A DNA stretch of 64,000 nt from Harmothoe impar. Lineage: Eukaryota; Annelida; Polychaeta; Phyllodocida; Polynoidae. Every line of letters starts with the position of its first letter. Position 1 is the first letter of the stretch. The stretch lies in the NCBI GenBank assembly GCA_947462335.1, contig OX381710.1:682001-746000 (forward strand). The letters are read 5' to 3'. Below, piece after piece: positions 8,655 to 20,190 of the stretch. Under the pieces are notes generated by a model. The model saw only the letters and a list, made by a program, of their open reading frames with translations, did not search any database and was not told the origin of the DNA. The translations under genes were made by a program, and so were the position numbers.

Positions 8655-11579
8655 ACACCGCAATTCCAGGACATCTGTCAGACCCTTGTTATCAACAGCA
8701 GCAGCAGCACCACCACCCGCACCACCGTCACCAGCACCACCGCTCCTACAACCACTATCACTACAATCAGAGCCAGCACTGGTTATCTCTACCTCCTTTG
8801 GTATCACTATCACGACCACCACTACTACAGTCATCTATACTCGTTCAAAGGTAAGTGTTTGTCATAAGAGATCATCTTTAGTGACACACCGGACATGGAG
8901 TATGGTTTATTAATCGACTTATATGCAGGGCCTTGTTTTTAGGTCTTTATTAAAACACCATGTCACACTTGGAGGACTATAAGTGAACTTACACGAGATG
9001 GTCAAGTCAAACCTAGTTTTGTTTGTATATGATTCAAATCTATAGGATAACTCACCAGTGTTACATTCACACATCATACTGACCCTACTAAAACACCTCA
9101 CCTACAGACATGACCACGCCCAACATGGTATCGTGTGTACCATTCTTAAAGGGTTAAGGATGCTATTATAGTTATAATTTCTATTTATTCACCAGGGCTG
9201 CATTCATGTATGATGACAATAAAGGTATACATTAACCCTTTAAGGATAGATGTCGCTAAAATATGATATTGGTCGTCATGATACACCATTGCATCCTCAG
9301 GTGAGTAACTCGCCGGTGCTGCATTGGTACATTATGCCGACCCTTTGGGGGGTGTCTCAACCCCATAAGGTCGGCATGGTGTTTGAATGCAGCACTAGGG
9401 AGTTACCCGCCAAGGTTGTATTCATGCATCATGACGACAAAGGGTATGATGCATTAAGACATGATGTTGTCCTTAAAGGGTTCATGCCTAATACTTTTGA
9501 TCGTTGAGATGTAATAATGAACATTGCCCCATCCTTATAAGGTTAGGTGTAATATCATAGCTTTTATTGTTGTTCCCAAAAACCATCCATGCAGGTGTTG
9601 GATAACCATCCTTAAGAGGGTTAAGGATGATATCATGGTGATAATTTTCGAGTAAAACCACCTGTGCAGGTGATGGATAACCATTCTTAAAGGGTTAAGG
9701 ATGGTATCCTAGTGATACTTTTCTTGTTGTAGTTATGCCGGGTATGATACACGAATGTGGTTGTACCACTTATGGAGTTCTGGGCATGAAAGGGTTAATG
9801 TGTTTGTCTATTGTTATGCTAATGTATCATTATCATGCATAACCATAGCTATGATATCAGTCTTAACCCTTTAAAGATGGCATGATGCATTGATGTATCA
9901 TATCATCAGTCATCATGATGTATTAATGCAACCCTGGTAAATAACCCTTCATTGATACCCGTGTTTACAGCAACACCTTTAAGAGGGGGGATGTCATTAT
10001 GATGCACTAATACAGCCCCAGGCACGTAACTCGCCGGTGCTACATTGGTGTATCATGTCAACCCATAGAGAGTGTCTCAAACCTGTGGAGTCGGCATGAT
10101 GATTGAAGGCAGCACTGGCGAGTTACACACCAGGGATTCATTCATGCATCATGACGACCAAGGGCATGATACATTAATGCATCATGCAAGGTGGTGGCAC
10201 TACCTCGTGTGAAAACATGACACTAATTACCTCATATTGTTTAGGAAGGATTGTTATCCTGTTCTGATTATATAGTGATTATATAAAGGATCTCATAATA
10301 ATGGTACCATCTATCACTAACATTCTAAACACACTTTACTTATTTAATGTAATTAATCTTTTTCAGATGTCTTTCTACCAATCAAACCAATCCCAATCGC
10401 ATGGCAGACAGCAAGCCACACAGCGTAGTTCTTTCTACCACCCATACCAAACTCAATCAAATGCCAGACCGCAAACCCCACAAGAAGGGTAAGCACTGAT
10501 TGCATATGATGAATATAATGATGATGATCTGTGGTTATTGTATAAGAATGATTGAATGTGTGATTACTGTACACCTATATTACTATCTATTTATCTATCT
10601 ATCTATCTATCAAGTAAATTATGTATGCATATATGATTACTAATATTCCCCCATCACTTATTCTAATGGTATAATTATCAATCTGTTTCAGTCACGTACT
10701 TGTCCCTCCCCCCTCAGAGACGTTTACAGAGAGCGACATCGCCTTATTTCTCGATACGGAATGGTCCACACCAAGAACACCTACTTCCCCTCGGTACAAG
10801 TATGTATATAATTGGCTCCTCTGTCATTGAATGTATTAACCATACAACTATGTCTTAGTGGTGACTTAGTATGAGTCTGGAGTATAGATAATAATTGAAT
10901 ATTGTGATGATAGAAGTTAACATGATTGAATATATATATTTGTAATCTTATTTCCAGGCATAATGATTACTCTACGATTTCATGTGTAATGTTCTATTCT
11001 ACACATATTTATATCTATAATTTTTAATTTCAGACGTGTCTGCACTACGAGTATATTTTACGGGGAGCCCCGCGTTAATATAATTAAAATAAAACAGGCC
11101 CCCGACTACCCCGGTCGAGTACGGTTCCAGAAAGGATCGGGCATCTCACTGAGCCAGACGGCTCTAATGAACTTGCTATGCAATGCAAAGAGCGTCTATC
11201 GTGACTTTCAGCACCTCTTAGACCTTGAAGGTCAGGGACGTACTCTCCCACCCCTAGTTTTCTTGGACCCAACACCCCGAGAGGGACAAGATGCGATAGA
11301 CCTCAGCCAGATGCCACAAAACGTTGCGGCCCCCCAGGTACCACAACAACTAGTACCCCCCCAGGTACCACAACACTTCGTGGTCCCTCAGGTGCCACAA
11401 CACTTCGTGGCCCCCCAGGTGGTCCAGCAAACCGTACCCCAGGCAACCGTGGCCCCTTGGGCGCACCAGCAGCCCATACCTGGGCAAAACATCCCCCAAC
11501 AGACAGTAGCCCCCTGGGCACCCCAGCAAACCGTACCCATACAGGCAGTACCCCAACAAACTGTACCCTATCATCCAGT

Positions 11580-11619
<40 letters not shown>

Positions 11620-12111
11620 CAGCAGCAGCAGACAGGACCGCAGCAGCAGCAGACAGGACCGCAGCAGCAGCAGACCGGGCAGCAGCAGCAGCACACCGGG
11701 CAGCAGCAGCAGCAGACCGGGCAGCAGCAGCAGACCGGGCAGCAGCAGCAGACAGGGCAGCAGCAGCAGACCGGGCAGCAGCAGCAGCAGAACGGGCAGC
11801 AGCAGCAGAACGGGCATCATCAGCAGCAGCAGCAGATCGGGCAGCAGCAGCAGACCGGGCAGCAGCAGCAGCAGCAGCAGCAGACCGTGCCCGAAGAGCA
11901 ACAGACAGTGGTCCCCCAGGTAGTCCAGCAACGACAGCAACAGCAGCAGGAGGGGGAGGTTGTAACCTCTAGGGAGGAGATAACCCCACCAATTGACATT
12001 TTACCTGGACCTCCGGCCCCACAACAACTCCCAGCATCTAGACGGTCAGCTAGAGCAACCAACAACACCAGAAACAAAGAAAATGTGAGCCCCTCCATGG
12101 ATGTCGAGTGA
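8655..12111 (+). CDS. PC4-like ssDNA-binding protein with Gln-rich tail (spliced)
   Basis: Proposed non-coding leader exon ~8655-8850 (donor AAAG|GTAAGT). Coding exons are 10367-10488, 10692-10799 and 11034-12111. The second-exon acceptor TTTTTCAG directly abuts the ATG, and all junctions keep frame, giving about 435 aa. After a Gln/Ser-rich start, residues ~77-140 fit the PC4/Sub1 fold: FYGEPRVNIIKI strands, a basic loop, SGISLSQTALMNLL, then a helix. PC4 proteins bind ssDNA and act in transcription or replication. The rest is repeats rich in PQ and QQQTGQ, then a short basic end. Equivalent genes occur in elements 1 and 3. A role alongside the element's DNA polymerase is inferred. Confidence 0.72.
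8920..10200. repeat. Dispersed repeats in the leader intron
   Basis: Several partial, partly inverted copies of a repeat with GGTGAGTAACTCGCC, TGCATTCATG, GTCATGATGCA and CTTAAAGGGTTAAGGATG. Related sequence recurs in host DNA at about 60690-60770. The repeat is therefore a host-genome family that entered element 2, or one shared by both. No coding sequence was recognised. Confidence 0.75.
11580..11885. repeat. CAG-rich coding repeat (Gln tract)
   Basis: In-frame CAG/CAGCAGACCGGG repeats encode poly-Gln interrupted by TG. All six frames stay open through it, which produces spurious Leu-, Ala- and Cys-rich antisense or shifted ORFs. Confidence 0.95.
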
Positions 12112-12509
12112 GTGTTAATCTATACATCACTGTTAATCTATACATCTAGGTGATTTAATTGTCACAGAATAATATCATTAGTTAAGATAGTTGATAGGTA
12201 TGATTATAGGGTGTATTATTAGTATATTGTTGGATCAAAACTTTACCCTCATTATCAATAACGATACTAATTATTATATGGTATATCATTACTAGGATTT
12301 ATTTATGTAGCTAGCTGGCATATATACTATATGGTTTTAACCATTACATGACCAGTTATTATTAGATATCTATCTATCTAATCATATATGTAGGCATCCC
12401 CATTATAGTAGTATTATCTGCTTAGGTTGAATAAGCGATGAAATAATTTATCATTGACTCCATATAATTACATTGGGTATAAGCGATTGTGTCTTAAAGA
12501 ATCCACAAA
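12112..12509. other. Intergenic, AT-rich
   Basis: Nothing recognised beyond short TATC repeats near 12368. Probably the 3' end of the PC4-like gene and the promoter of the next gene. Confidence 0.6.
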
Positions 12510-13463
12510 ATGTCATTTTTTGACTTACTCTCTTTCGATATCTTACTAATACTTCTTGTAGAATATATTTCTCTGGATAGTATTACATTGGTTAATCTAA
12601 GACTCGCCTTTAAGTTTGATAACGGGACAGCTGGTTTTACACTAAACTCGCCCCATTCCCCCTTATGGAAGAGGTTGTTATTCAATAGATTGTGTTCTAG
12701 ATTTTGTTCGTTTGGAATAGAGAAGGGAACCATTCAATCATTGATATTTGATAATCATTACAACTCATACATTTTATTTGCTAAGCTGAGTTGTCTAGAG
12801 AGGGTTTTAATTGTCGAACCTACGTGGGAAAAAGCATCTGATTACACAAAGATATATCTTGATCTAAAATACGACACCTGTGACGGGAAGCCGGTTTTTG
12901 AGGGGTTTCACCCTATTTTACTGAAAATATTGACATGCACCTTCACGCTACAATATATACTTGATCCACCCTCATCAGATCCAACATCAATTCCTACCCC
13001 TATTGTCAGAAAACTAAATACCAAATTCACATGTTCAGATCTTTGTACTTTTAAATTATGTTATCGTACTGGTACCATCCCGGGAGAGGAGATTAAACAT
13101 ATATTCAAAATAAGGCTTGAAAGATGGCTTGACCCAGCAAAATATGGCCCTGATGCCGATCTTGATTGCAAAGTACAGCTCCTTGAGTATATTTTTGTTA
13201 GAATTGATAGATGGTTCCCAAAACATGTAGATTTATTCAATCTTACCTGTTCAGAAATAAGACGGGATTTGAGATTCCAAAGAGCAATTATTAGGAAGAT
13301 CATAAACCTTTATAGTAACAATTATCAAGTTCATATTTTAAGACAATTTTGTATGTTAGGATTCCTCCCAGAAGAAAGAGGGAAAAGACATCTTTTCCAT
13401 TACCGGTTGGCTGCAAATCCATATCTTCTTGTACCCTATAATATTAATAATAATATGTACTAG
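12510..13463 (+). CDS. F-box-like protein, accessory
   Basis: A 317-aa ORF. Its first ~60 residues resemble an F-box: FDLLSFDILLILLVEYI, then LDSITLVNLRLAFK, then SPLWKRLLF (the Leu-rich helix, second helix and terminal W-k-r-l of the family). F-box proteins recruit targets to SCF ubiquitin ligases. The remaining 250 residues contain Leu/Ile-rich, Cys-rich segments of unknown family that could be the target-binding part. It sits 156 bases upstream of PolB on the same strand. The F-box identification rests on pattern alone and could be wrong; the ORF itself is long and well placed. Confidence 0.6.
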   Translation: MSFFDLLSFDILLILLVEYISLDSITLVNLRLAFKFDNGTAGFTLNSPHSPLWKRLLFNRLCSRFCSFGIEKGTIQSLIFDNHYNSYILFAKLSCLERVLIVEPTWEKASDYTKIYLDLKYDTCDGKPVFEGFHPILLKILTCTFTLQYILDPPSSDPTSIPTPIVRKLNTKFTCSDLCTFKLCYRTGTIPGEEIKHIFKIRLERWLDPAKYGPDADLDCKVQLLEYIFVRIDRWFPKHVDLFNLTCSEIRRDLRFQRAIIRKIINLYSNNYQVHILRQFCMLGFLPEERGKRHLFHYRLAANPYLLVPYNINNNMY

Positions 13464-13619
13464 CCTACCTCACTACATCTACAGGTTTCTACATTCTCAA
13501 CTGGTTATGTCAATCTCTCAATCTTTTACCACCTGTTTTATTCGTTCTGTTTCCCATCTAACCTGATTCAACACCTTACAGATTTACTAATACAACCATC
13601 ATCAATACATTAATATATC

Positions 13620-16600
13620 ATGTTTGAGTGTGATATATGCAACAAAAAGTTCAGTCGTGTATATAACCTAAAAAAACACAAGGAGAGAAAACACACGCCT
13701 GGGTTATTTAATTACAATTGTACTTTTTGTAATAAGGGGTTTATATCTAGAGAGATATGGAGAAATCACATAAAAAATAAACACAGGGAGGATAGAGTAG
13801 TGGGGTATGGAGAAACCAATGATGATGATGGTGGTGGGGCGGGTGGGTTCGAGGGTGATGAAGATGAAGAGAGAATACGCACAGCTGGTATTCTGGAGAT
13901 TTCCCCGAACCAGTTATACACACTAACTAAAGTAAATGAATTTAATTCTACCAGATTCAATACGAGAAACAAATTACATACCTTCCAGATTCATAACCTC
14001 AATGTCTATCACATATCCAATGTGTTGCTTATACTATATAAAATATTTGAAACATTGATCTCAGAATTAACACGATCTATGAAAGCTAATGATCTCATTA
14101 GGTTTACAATAGATAACCCTCATTTAGATTACCCCATTCAAATTCCGTTATTAGAGGTTAGTGTTTTGACTGTAGATCTGATTATGTCTGAAGTTTCAAG
14201 AGTTCTACAAAGTTTCGAAGAATTTCCTTTAGATGGAAACATGATTATTCAGAGTACACACGTTACATTACCCAGGGGTTCTAGTTTTTCATCTAAAGTT
14301 GTTCATCAATTAGATCAAATGTTGAAATCAAAGAAATCAGTAATCCAAATTAAGAACAAAGACAGTCTCTGTTGTGCACGTGCTATAGTCACTGCTAGAG
14401 CCTTTGTAGACAAAAATCCTAAAAAGAGGCATTTTTCCCGGGGATTAATACTTCAGAAAAAGGAGGCCCTTGATCTTTTAAAAGATGCAGGTGTCGCTGA
14501 AGGACCTTGTGGTCTTAAAGAAATTGAAATATTCCAGAATCATCTGAAAGAATATTCTATTATAGTTATATCCAAAGATCATTTGAACAATACGGTTTTT
14601 GAGGGTAACATATGGGCAAAAAAACGTTTAATACTTTATTATCATGATCATCACTATGATGTCATTTTAAAAGTACCAGCATTTTTAAATAAGAGACGCT
14701 ATTGTTTTGATTGTAGGAAAGCGTATAATGGAACTTTTCATTCTTGTAAAAGTTTATGTAGTATATGCAAACACAAACACAACGAAACTGATTATGTGAA
14801 TAGTAAAAAACACTCTAATACAAGCACTCCCGCCCCACACATACCTGGAACTGTTTTAGTTGATATTGATGTAGAGGGAGACAGGGAAAGTGAATGGATT
14901 TATTGTCCAAAATGCAACAGAAACTTTTATGGACCAGAGTGTTACACTAATCATTTTTTTAGTATCGGAAAAAAGAAACCAGGGAGCGTGTGTGATAACA
15001 TAAAGAAATGTATTACATGTAAAAAAATAGTCCAAAAAAATAGATTCGAAAAACATATGTGCGGGGAGGTTTATTGTAAAACGTGTAATGGCTATTTTGA
15101 TAAGGATCACAAGTGTTACATGCAACCTGTTGGGGAGGGTGCTATTAATAGTGACAATAATGAGCCAGAAGAAGATGGGGATGTGGGAAACGTTGTTCCA
15201 AAGAATGTCGATTCTATCACTGAGGAACCAATGGACCAGGGTGTAGATGAAAACAACGTAGGTAAAGGGTGTAAAGAAGATGAGAAGAGGGTCAATTCTG
15301 AGAAAGTAGAAAAGGAAAATTCTGAAACACATAACCGGTTTATTTTCTATGACTTGGAGACAATGAGCGACACAAATATACACATAGCTAATCTGTGCGT
15401 TGCACACATTGTATGTGATCTGTGTTACAACATTGAAACAGGTGAGAGTGATTCATGTTCCAACTGTGAGATTAAGCAAAAGATATTTTACGGGGAGAGT
15501 TGTATAAAAGATTTCTGTGATTGGTTGTTTACAGACGATAATAAGGGGGCTATAGTAATAAGTCATAATTTTAAGTCTTTTGATTCCTACCCCATTGTAT
15601 CATATTTATATAGAAACATGGCCATACCACAAATTTTATATTGTGGAGCTAAAATCATGTTCATGTATATCAAGGGTTATAAAATCCGATTTCTAGACTC
15701 TCTTAACTTCCTACCTATGGCACTAGCTAAATTTCCCAAAACACTGGATCTGAAGTGTGAGGATAAGGGTTATTTTCCATATCTTCTAAACACACCAACA
15801 AACCAATCATTTACCCAACAGGGTCTACCACACCCACGATTTTATGCTGTTGACACCATGTCAGTGGAAAACAATAAGCGCTTTTTTACTTGGTTCAATG
15901 AACATCGAGAGGATTATTTTGACTTCAAGAAAGAGTTAATTAACTATTGTATAAATGATGTGCAAATACTAAAAGAGGGTTGTATGAAATTTAGATCTAT
16001 GTTCATGGATATGACATCAGCTATCATCCCTGAAACCAAGTTATCGTCACACACCGATTCCTCTAGAGAAGGTGCTGAGGAACCAGTGACAGCTAGTGGT
16101 TTCATGGGTATAGACCCATTCTTTAATTGTATAACTATAGCCTCAGCTTGTAACTTAGTTTACAGATCCAAATTTCTAAAACATGAATCCATTGCTATAC
16201 TTCCACCTTGCGAACCTTTGGTTACACACTCTATTGAAGCTATCTTATGGTTAACATATTTTGAAAAACTAAATAATGTATTGATACAGCATGCCCGTAG
16301 AGATAGAGGCGAGGTATATATAGCCGGAGCATTTGTCGATGGTTTTATCTATGGTTCTAATACCGTTTTTCAATACAATGGGTGTTTTATCCATGGACAT
16401 AGTGAATGTTATTCTGCACAAACCTTTAACCCTCTTTTAAGAATGAGCATGGGTGTTCTATATGAACGTACTAATAATAGATCTGATAAGTTAAGAAGTC
16501 TTGGATTTACAGTGATTGAGATGTGGGCATGTCAATTCAATAAGGTGCGTCAATCTGATGAGTACAAAAATATTATGAGTGATGTTGAATTATCTACCCC

Positions 16601-18068
16601 ACTTCAGCCACGGCAAGCGTTCTACGGTGGCCGCACTGATACTATTAAATGTTATTACAAAGCAGATATTGCTAAGAACGAAACAATTCATTATTATGAT
16701 GTTACTTCTCTATATCCTTATGTTAACAAATATTGTGTTTACCCTATAGGGCACCCCACAAAAATACAAGGATCAGATTTACCACCCCCTCATTGCATGG
16801 TTGATTTGAAACAGTATGAGGGGTTAATAAAGTGTAAGATTGTACCCCCTAGAGGGTTATATCACCCAGTGTTACCATACAGGTATGGGGGAAAGTTACT
16901 TTTCCCATTATGTAAAACATGTGTGGATGAGTATGGGGAAGTTCAAAGACCTATTTCTAAATCACAATATAAAACCTGCATGCATTCTGATGAAAAAAGA
17001 GCCCTTACTGGTAGTTGGGTGGTGCATGAGGTATTACTGGCTATAGAAAAAGGCTATACCATTCTACGTATATATGAAATTTTCCATTTTGAAGAAACAG
17101 AGATGTATGACCCCATAACTAAATCGGGAGGCCTTTTTTCTAGATATGTTAACACCTTTTTAAAATTGAAACAAGAAAGTTCGGGATGGCCATCTTGGTG
17201 TACAACAGAGGAGAAAAAAAGGGAGTATATAGAATTATACAAAGTAGAAGAAGGTATACAGTTAGACCCTGATAAAATTAAACACAATGCCGGAATGAGA
17301 AATCTAGCCAAATTAATGTTAAACTCTTTCTGGGGTAAATTTGGACAGAGAGAAAACATGACCCAAACTCTCCACACATGCGACCAAGCAGAATATCTTA
17401 AATTAATAACATCTGATGGTGTTATGGTTGAGGATATCCATTTGATTAATGAAAACGTTGTACGTGTTCAATATAAATACAAAGAAGAATTCGTAAAACC
17501 GTGCAAAAATGTTAATGTTGTTGTGGCAGCATACACAACAGCCCATGCTAGGATAAAATTATATACGTATTTAGACAAACTAGGCGATCAAAACCTGTAC
17601 CACGACACAGATTCCTGTTTTTTCGTATCTACAATCAATGGTAAAGACCTGTCAGTGGGGGATAATTGTGGTGAGATGACTGATGAACTAAAAAAAGATG
17701 AGTATATAACAGAGTTTCTTTCAACAGGGCCAAAATGTTATGTTTATGATGTTAATGCTGATGATTCACCACCTATAGTTAAACTTAAGGGGATGCGACT
17801 GAATTACAAAACAGGTGATGTAATAAATATGGAGTCAATGATGAAAGTTTATAAAGAGACAATGAGTATTTGTGAGAAGGATCAATTTAATTACGAACCT
17901 TATACAGAGAATATACTACCTAATATCGCTGTCAATACAGGTAATAATATCATGCGTAATAAAAATGACATATATCTGTTCAACAAAGATGTCACAAAAA
18001 CATTTCAATGTGTATTCAGTAAACGGATCGTTTTTACAGATGGAACAACTCTACCATTTGGGTACTAA
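13620..18068 (+). CDS. polB: Protein-primed family B DNA polymerase (Polinton PolB)
   Basis: 1482 aa, uninterrupted. Two C2H2 fingers lie at the N-terminus (CDICNKKFSRVYNLKKHKERKH; CTFCNKGF...H...H) and further Cys/His clusters at ~360-510. Exonuclease motifs: FYDLETM (Exo I, ~575) and SHNFKSFD (Exo II, ~648). Polymerase motifs: DVTSLYPYV (A, ~1026), LNSFWGKFG (B, ~1234) and YHDTDSCFF (C, ~1326). All catalytic acidic residues are present. It replicates the element, presumably using a terminal protein at the TIR ends. It converges on the major capsid gene. Its motifs differ from those of the element 1 and 3 polymerases (SLYP here, SLYL/GLYL there), so it belongs to a different PolB lineage. 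Confidence 0.95.
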   Translation: MFECDICNKKFSRVYNLKKHKERKHTPGLFNYNCTFCNKGFISREIWRNHIKNKHREDRVVGYGETNDDDGGGAGGFEGDEDEERIRTAGILEISPNQLYTLTKVNEFNSTRFNTRNKLHTFQIHNLNVYHISNVLLILYKIFETLISELTRSMKANDLIRFTIDNPHLDYPIQIPLLEVSVLTVDLIMSEVSRVLQSFEEFPLDGNMIIQSTHVTLPRGSSFSSKVVHQLDQMLKSKKSVIQIKNKDSLCCARAIVTARAFVDKNPKKRHFSRGLILQKKEALDLLKDAGVAEGPCGLKEIEIFQNHLKEYSIIVISKDHLNNTVFEGNIWAKKRLILYYHDHHYDVILKVPAFLNKRRYCFDCRKAYNGTFHSCKSLCSICKHKHNETDYVNSKKHSNTSTPAPHIPGTVLVDIDVEGDRESEWIYCPKCNRNFYGPECYTNHFFSIGKKKPGSVCDNIKKCITCKKIVQKNRFEKHMCGEVYCKTCNGYFDKDHKCYMQPVGEGAINSDNNEPEEDGDVGNVVPKNVDSITEEPMDQGVDENNVGKGCKEDEKRVNSEKVEKENSETHNRFIFYDLETMSDTNIHIANLCVAHIVCDLCYNIETGESDSCSNCEIKQKIFYGESCIKDFCDWLFTDDNKGAIVISHNFKSFDSYPIVSYLYRNMAIPQILYCGAKIMFMYIKGYKIRFLDSLNFLPMALAKFPKTLDLKCEDKGYFPYLLNTPTNQSFTQQGLPHPRFYAVDTMSVENNKRFFTWFNEHREDYFDFKKELINYCINDVQILKEGCMKFRSMFMDMTSAIIPETKLSSHTDSSREGAEEPVTASGFMGIDPFFNCITIASACNLVYRSKFLKHESIAILPPCEPLVTHSIEAILWLTYFEKLNNVLIQHARRDRGEVYIAGAFVDGFIYGSNTVFQYNGCFIHGHSECYSAQTFNPLLRMSMGVLYERTNNRSDKLRSLGFTVIEMWACQFNKVRQSDEYKNIMSDVELSTPLQPRQAFYGGRTDTIKCYYKADIAKNETIHYYDVTSLYPYVNKYCVYPIGHPTKIQGSDLPPPHCMVDLKQYEGLIKCKIVPPRGLYHPVLPYRYGGKLLFPLCKTCVDEYGEVQRPISKSQYKTCMHSDEKRALTGSWVVHEVLLAIEKGYTILRIYEIFHFEETEMYDPITKSGGLFSRYVNTFLKLKQESSGWPSWCTTEEKKREYIELYKVEEGIQLDPDKIKHNAGMRNLAKLMLNSFWGKFGQRENMTQTLHTCDQAEYLKLITSDGVMVEDIHLINENVVRVQYKYKEEFVKPCKNVNVVVAAYTTAHARIKLYTYLDKLGDQNLYHDTDSCFFVSTINGKDLSVGDNCGEMTDELKKDEYITEFLSTGPKCYVYDVNADDSPPIVKLKGMRLNYKTGDVINMESMMKVYKETMSICEKDQFNYEPYTENILPNIAVNTGNNIMRNKNDIYLFNKDVTKTFQCVFSKRIVFTDGTTLPFGY

Positions 18069-18517
18069 CCATTTTGATATGTTAATGATAATTTGTACAT
18101 CTTGATTATTATTTACTAACATTGAATATTATATATATGTTTATTACAACTATTACCCGCACCCATATATGATAATGATTAAACCTTTATTGTACCGATT
18201 ACCTTGAATATATTGAGCAATGATACGTAATCAACACCAATAACATTGATTATGAATAAACTGAAATCAACACTATAATTATGTGTGTGTGTGTGTGTTC
18301 ATTTAATACAGTAGATAGTAATATAATATAAATATCATATATACATATATGGTCAATTATGATCAGCTAAGTATACCATTCGTGTATTATCAATCCTTAT
18401 CATGTGAGTAAATGTGGAAATAAACTAAACAATTAGTTAGATAGATAGATAGATAGATAGATATATATATAGATAGCAATATAATGTAATATGACATATT
18501 CATATATACACAAATGA
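18069..18517. other. Convergent 3' region between PolB and MCP
   Basis: AT-rich, with (GT)n near 18282 and (TAGA)n near 18437-18473. No gene. It should contain both polyadenylation sites. Confidence 0.65.
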
Positions 18518-19984
18518 TCAAGCTAAGTATACTGCTCTTGTGTGATCAATCTTTATCATGCTGGGAAATGTGGAAAATAAAACAACACATACAGGTTCGA
18601 TAAGTTTCTTTTCAAACTGGATTTCTATCCTTAAGTTACCTCTTTTAAACGTTGGCCAAGCCATACCATCATCCTCATTTTTAACATCGGGTTCTAAGTC
18701 ATATGCAAATAGTGTATAACCTTTGGCAAAATCAGTTCTAGTTATTGCAGGACCCTCACTTTGGGTATCAAACTCTCTTTCCCTTCCAAAAAGTGCAAGA
18801 TATGCATCAATGAAATTACTTGTATATTCAGTATTTTCTTCTCCAAATTTTAACTGATATGCAGAAGACGGTATGCTCTCATTATCAACACTTACATTAA
18901 CATAACGTATATGGTGGTGGAAGAAATTAAAAGGGTTATGCGTGTATGAACCATTAACCCCTTGTTCTGAATTAACCCCGAAAATCAGTCTGACTGGGAC
19001 ATTACCAAGGTAAACATTATCTACTCTGAATGACAATAAACCTGCAGGTATTGAATACTTTTTAATATCCGTCTTCATATATTGGTATACAGCCATATAG
19101 TTTTTCTTCTCCATCACCTCCTGATGACTTATAAGCATCTCTCGGGTCGGTGTTACAATACATACCGAAAGACATGCATCCACTAATTCAACTTTGAAAT
19201 CAGGTGAAGACGCATTGGACATTAAATGGAATTTTGCATTTGAAGGCCAGAATTTGAGCTTAATTTCAACACCATTCAGTACATACTTATTGATTGAAAA
19301 AACATCCAGTAGAAGAGGACCCATCAAATCTACAACCCTGCTCTCTCGGGTATACATCGATCTTACCACTAACCCTGTATTTGTACCATTGATGTCGGCA
19401 CTATCCATGGGGCTAATATCTTTACAGAAAAGCTGGGACATCAAATGCACCCCCTTTGAATTAACATAATGGTTAAACAAGGTATTAAAGTATGCTTCAA
19501 ACGGGTAATTATCATTTGATGAAGATACAAGTTTATTTTGAAAATATACATCAATTTGGGAAAACAAACTATGCATGAAATTATTTACAGGACCTACTTT
19601 GGATGCATTCGGTGTTACTGGTGTTGTCGGGGGTGTAGCATCGACCCCACCATCACCACCACCTTTATCAGATTCTTGTACATCACCACCACCAACATTA
19701 TATGAACTAGACATCTTGGGCAGTTCTGTTTCATTACCTTGCAATATTCGAACCTTTAGCTTGAGATATGTTCTCCTCAAATCAATATATTGATTTCCTA
19801 GATTAGTTATAACAAACTCCATACCTAGGGATTTGTTCATATGATTTTTGGGTTGAAAATCAACATACCTTACCTTTGAAACACCTACATCAACAACAGG
19901 CATTTGAAATAAATTCATACTCTCCCCAATACCTAAACTACTACGTTCATTTGTGGTTGATATATTATACGCCATATTGATCAC
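18518..19984 (-). CDS. MCP: Major capsid protein (double jelly-roll, Polinton type)
   Basis: 488 aa. Recognised by position at the end of the morphogenesis cluster and by features such as MGPLLLDVFSINKYVLNGVEIKLKFWP (positions ~245-270, quoted in part), an N-terminal YVDFQPKNHMNKSLGMEFVI region and a C-terminal FEKKLIEPVCVVLF strand. Polinton MCPs form trimers with a double jelly-roll fold and build an icosahedral shell. A Gly/Asp/Thr-Pro-rich insert (~100-130) probably forms a surface loop. The element 3 counterpart (47204-48532) shows the same NKYLVNG signature. No disruption was seen. Confidence 0.85.
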   Translation of the reverse strand: MINMAYNISTTNERSSLGIGESMNLFQMPVVDVGVSKVRYVDFQPKNHMNKSLGMEFVITNLGNQYIDLRRTYLKLKVRILQGNETELPKMSSSYNVGGGDVQESDKGGGDGGVDATPPTTPVTPNASKVGPVNNFMHSLFSQIDVYFQNKLVSSSNDNYPFEAYFNTLFNHYVNSKGVHLMSQLFCKDISPMDSADINGTNTGLVVRSMYTRESRVVDLMGPLLLDVFSINKYVLNGVEIKLKFWPSNAKFHLMSNASSPDFKVELVDACLSVCIVTPTREMLISHQEVMEKKNYMAVYQYMKTDIKKYSIPAGLLSFRVDNVYLGNVPVRLIFGVNSEQGVNGSYTHNPFNFFHHHIRYVNVSVDNESIPSSAYQLKFGEENTEYTSNFIDAYLALFGREREFDTQSEGPAITRTDFAKGYTLFAYDLEPDVKNEDDGMAWPTFKRGNLRIEIQFEKKLIEPVCVVLFSTFPSMIKIDHTRAVYLA

Positions 19985-20190
19985 AATAACTCACCACTAA
20001 AAAAGATGATAATATATGTATAACATTAACAATCAAATGATACTAAGTGCTTAATTAATTAGTCTATTATATTACATGATGAGAGCGGTTCCATAATTAT
20101 AATCAATGTCCTGTTTCACTCCTACTAGTATAGCTGGTGTTCTTGGTGATGTAGTGGTTTCTGGAATTGTCTGTGGTTTTTCTACAACTG

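Noticed and set aside
11303..11972. Leu-, Ala- and Cys-rich ORFs overlapping the Gln tract
   Set aside because: CAG repeats keep all frames open; only the Gln frame continues the spliced PC4-like gene.
14856..15407. 183-codon antisense ORF in element 2 PolB
   Set aside because: Lies inside the well-supported polymerase frame; hydrophobic composition mirrors Lys/Asn-rich sense codons.
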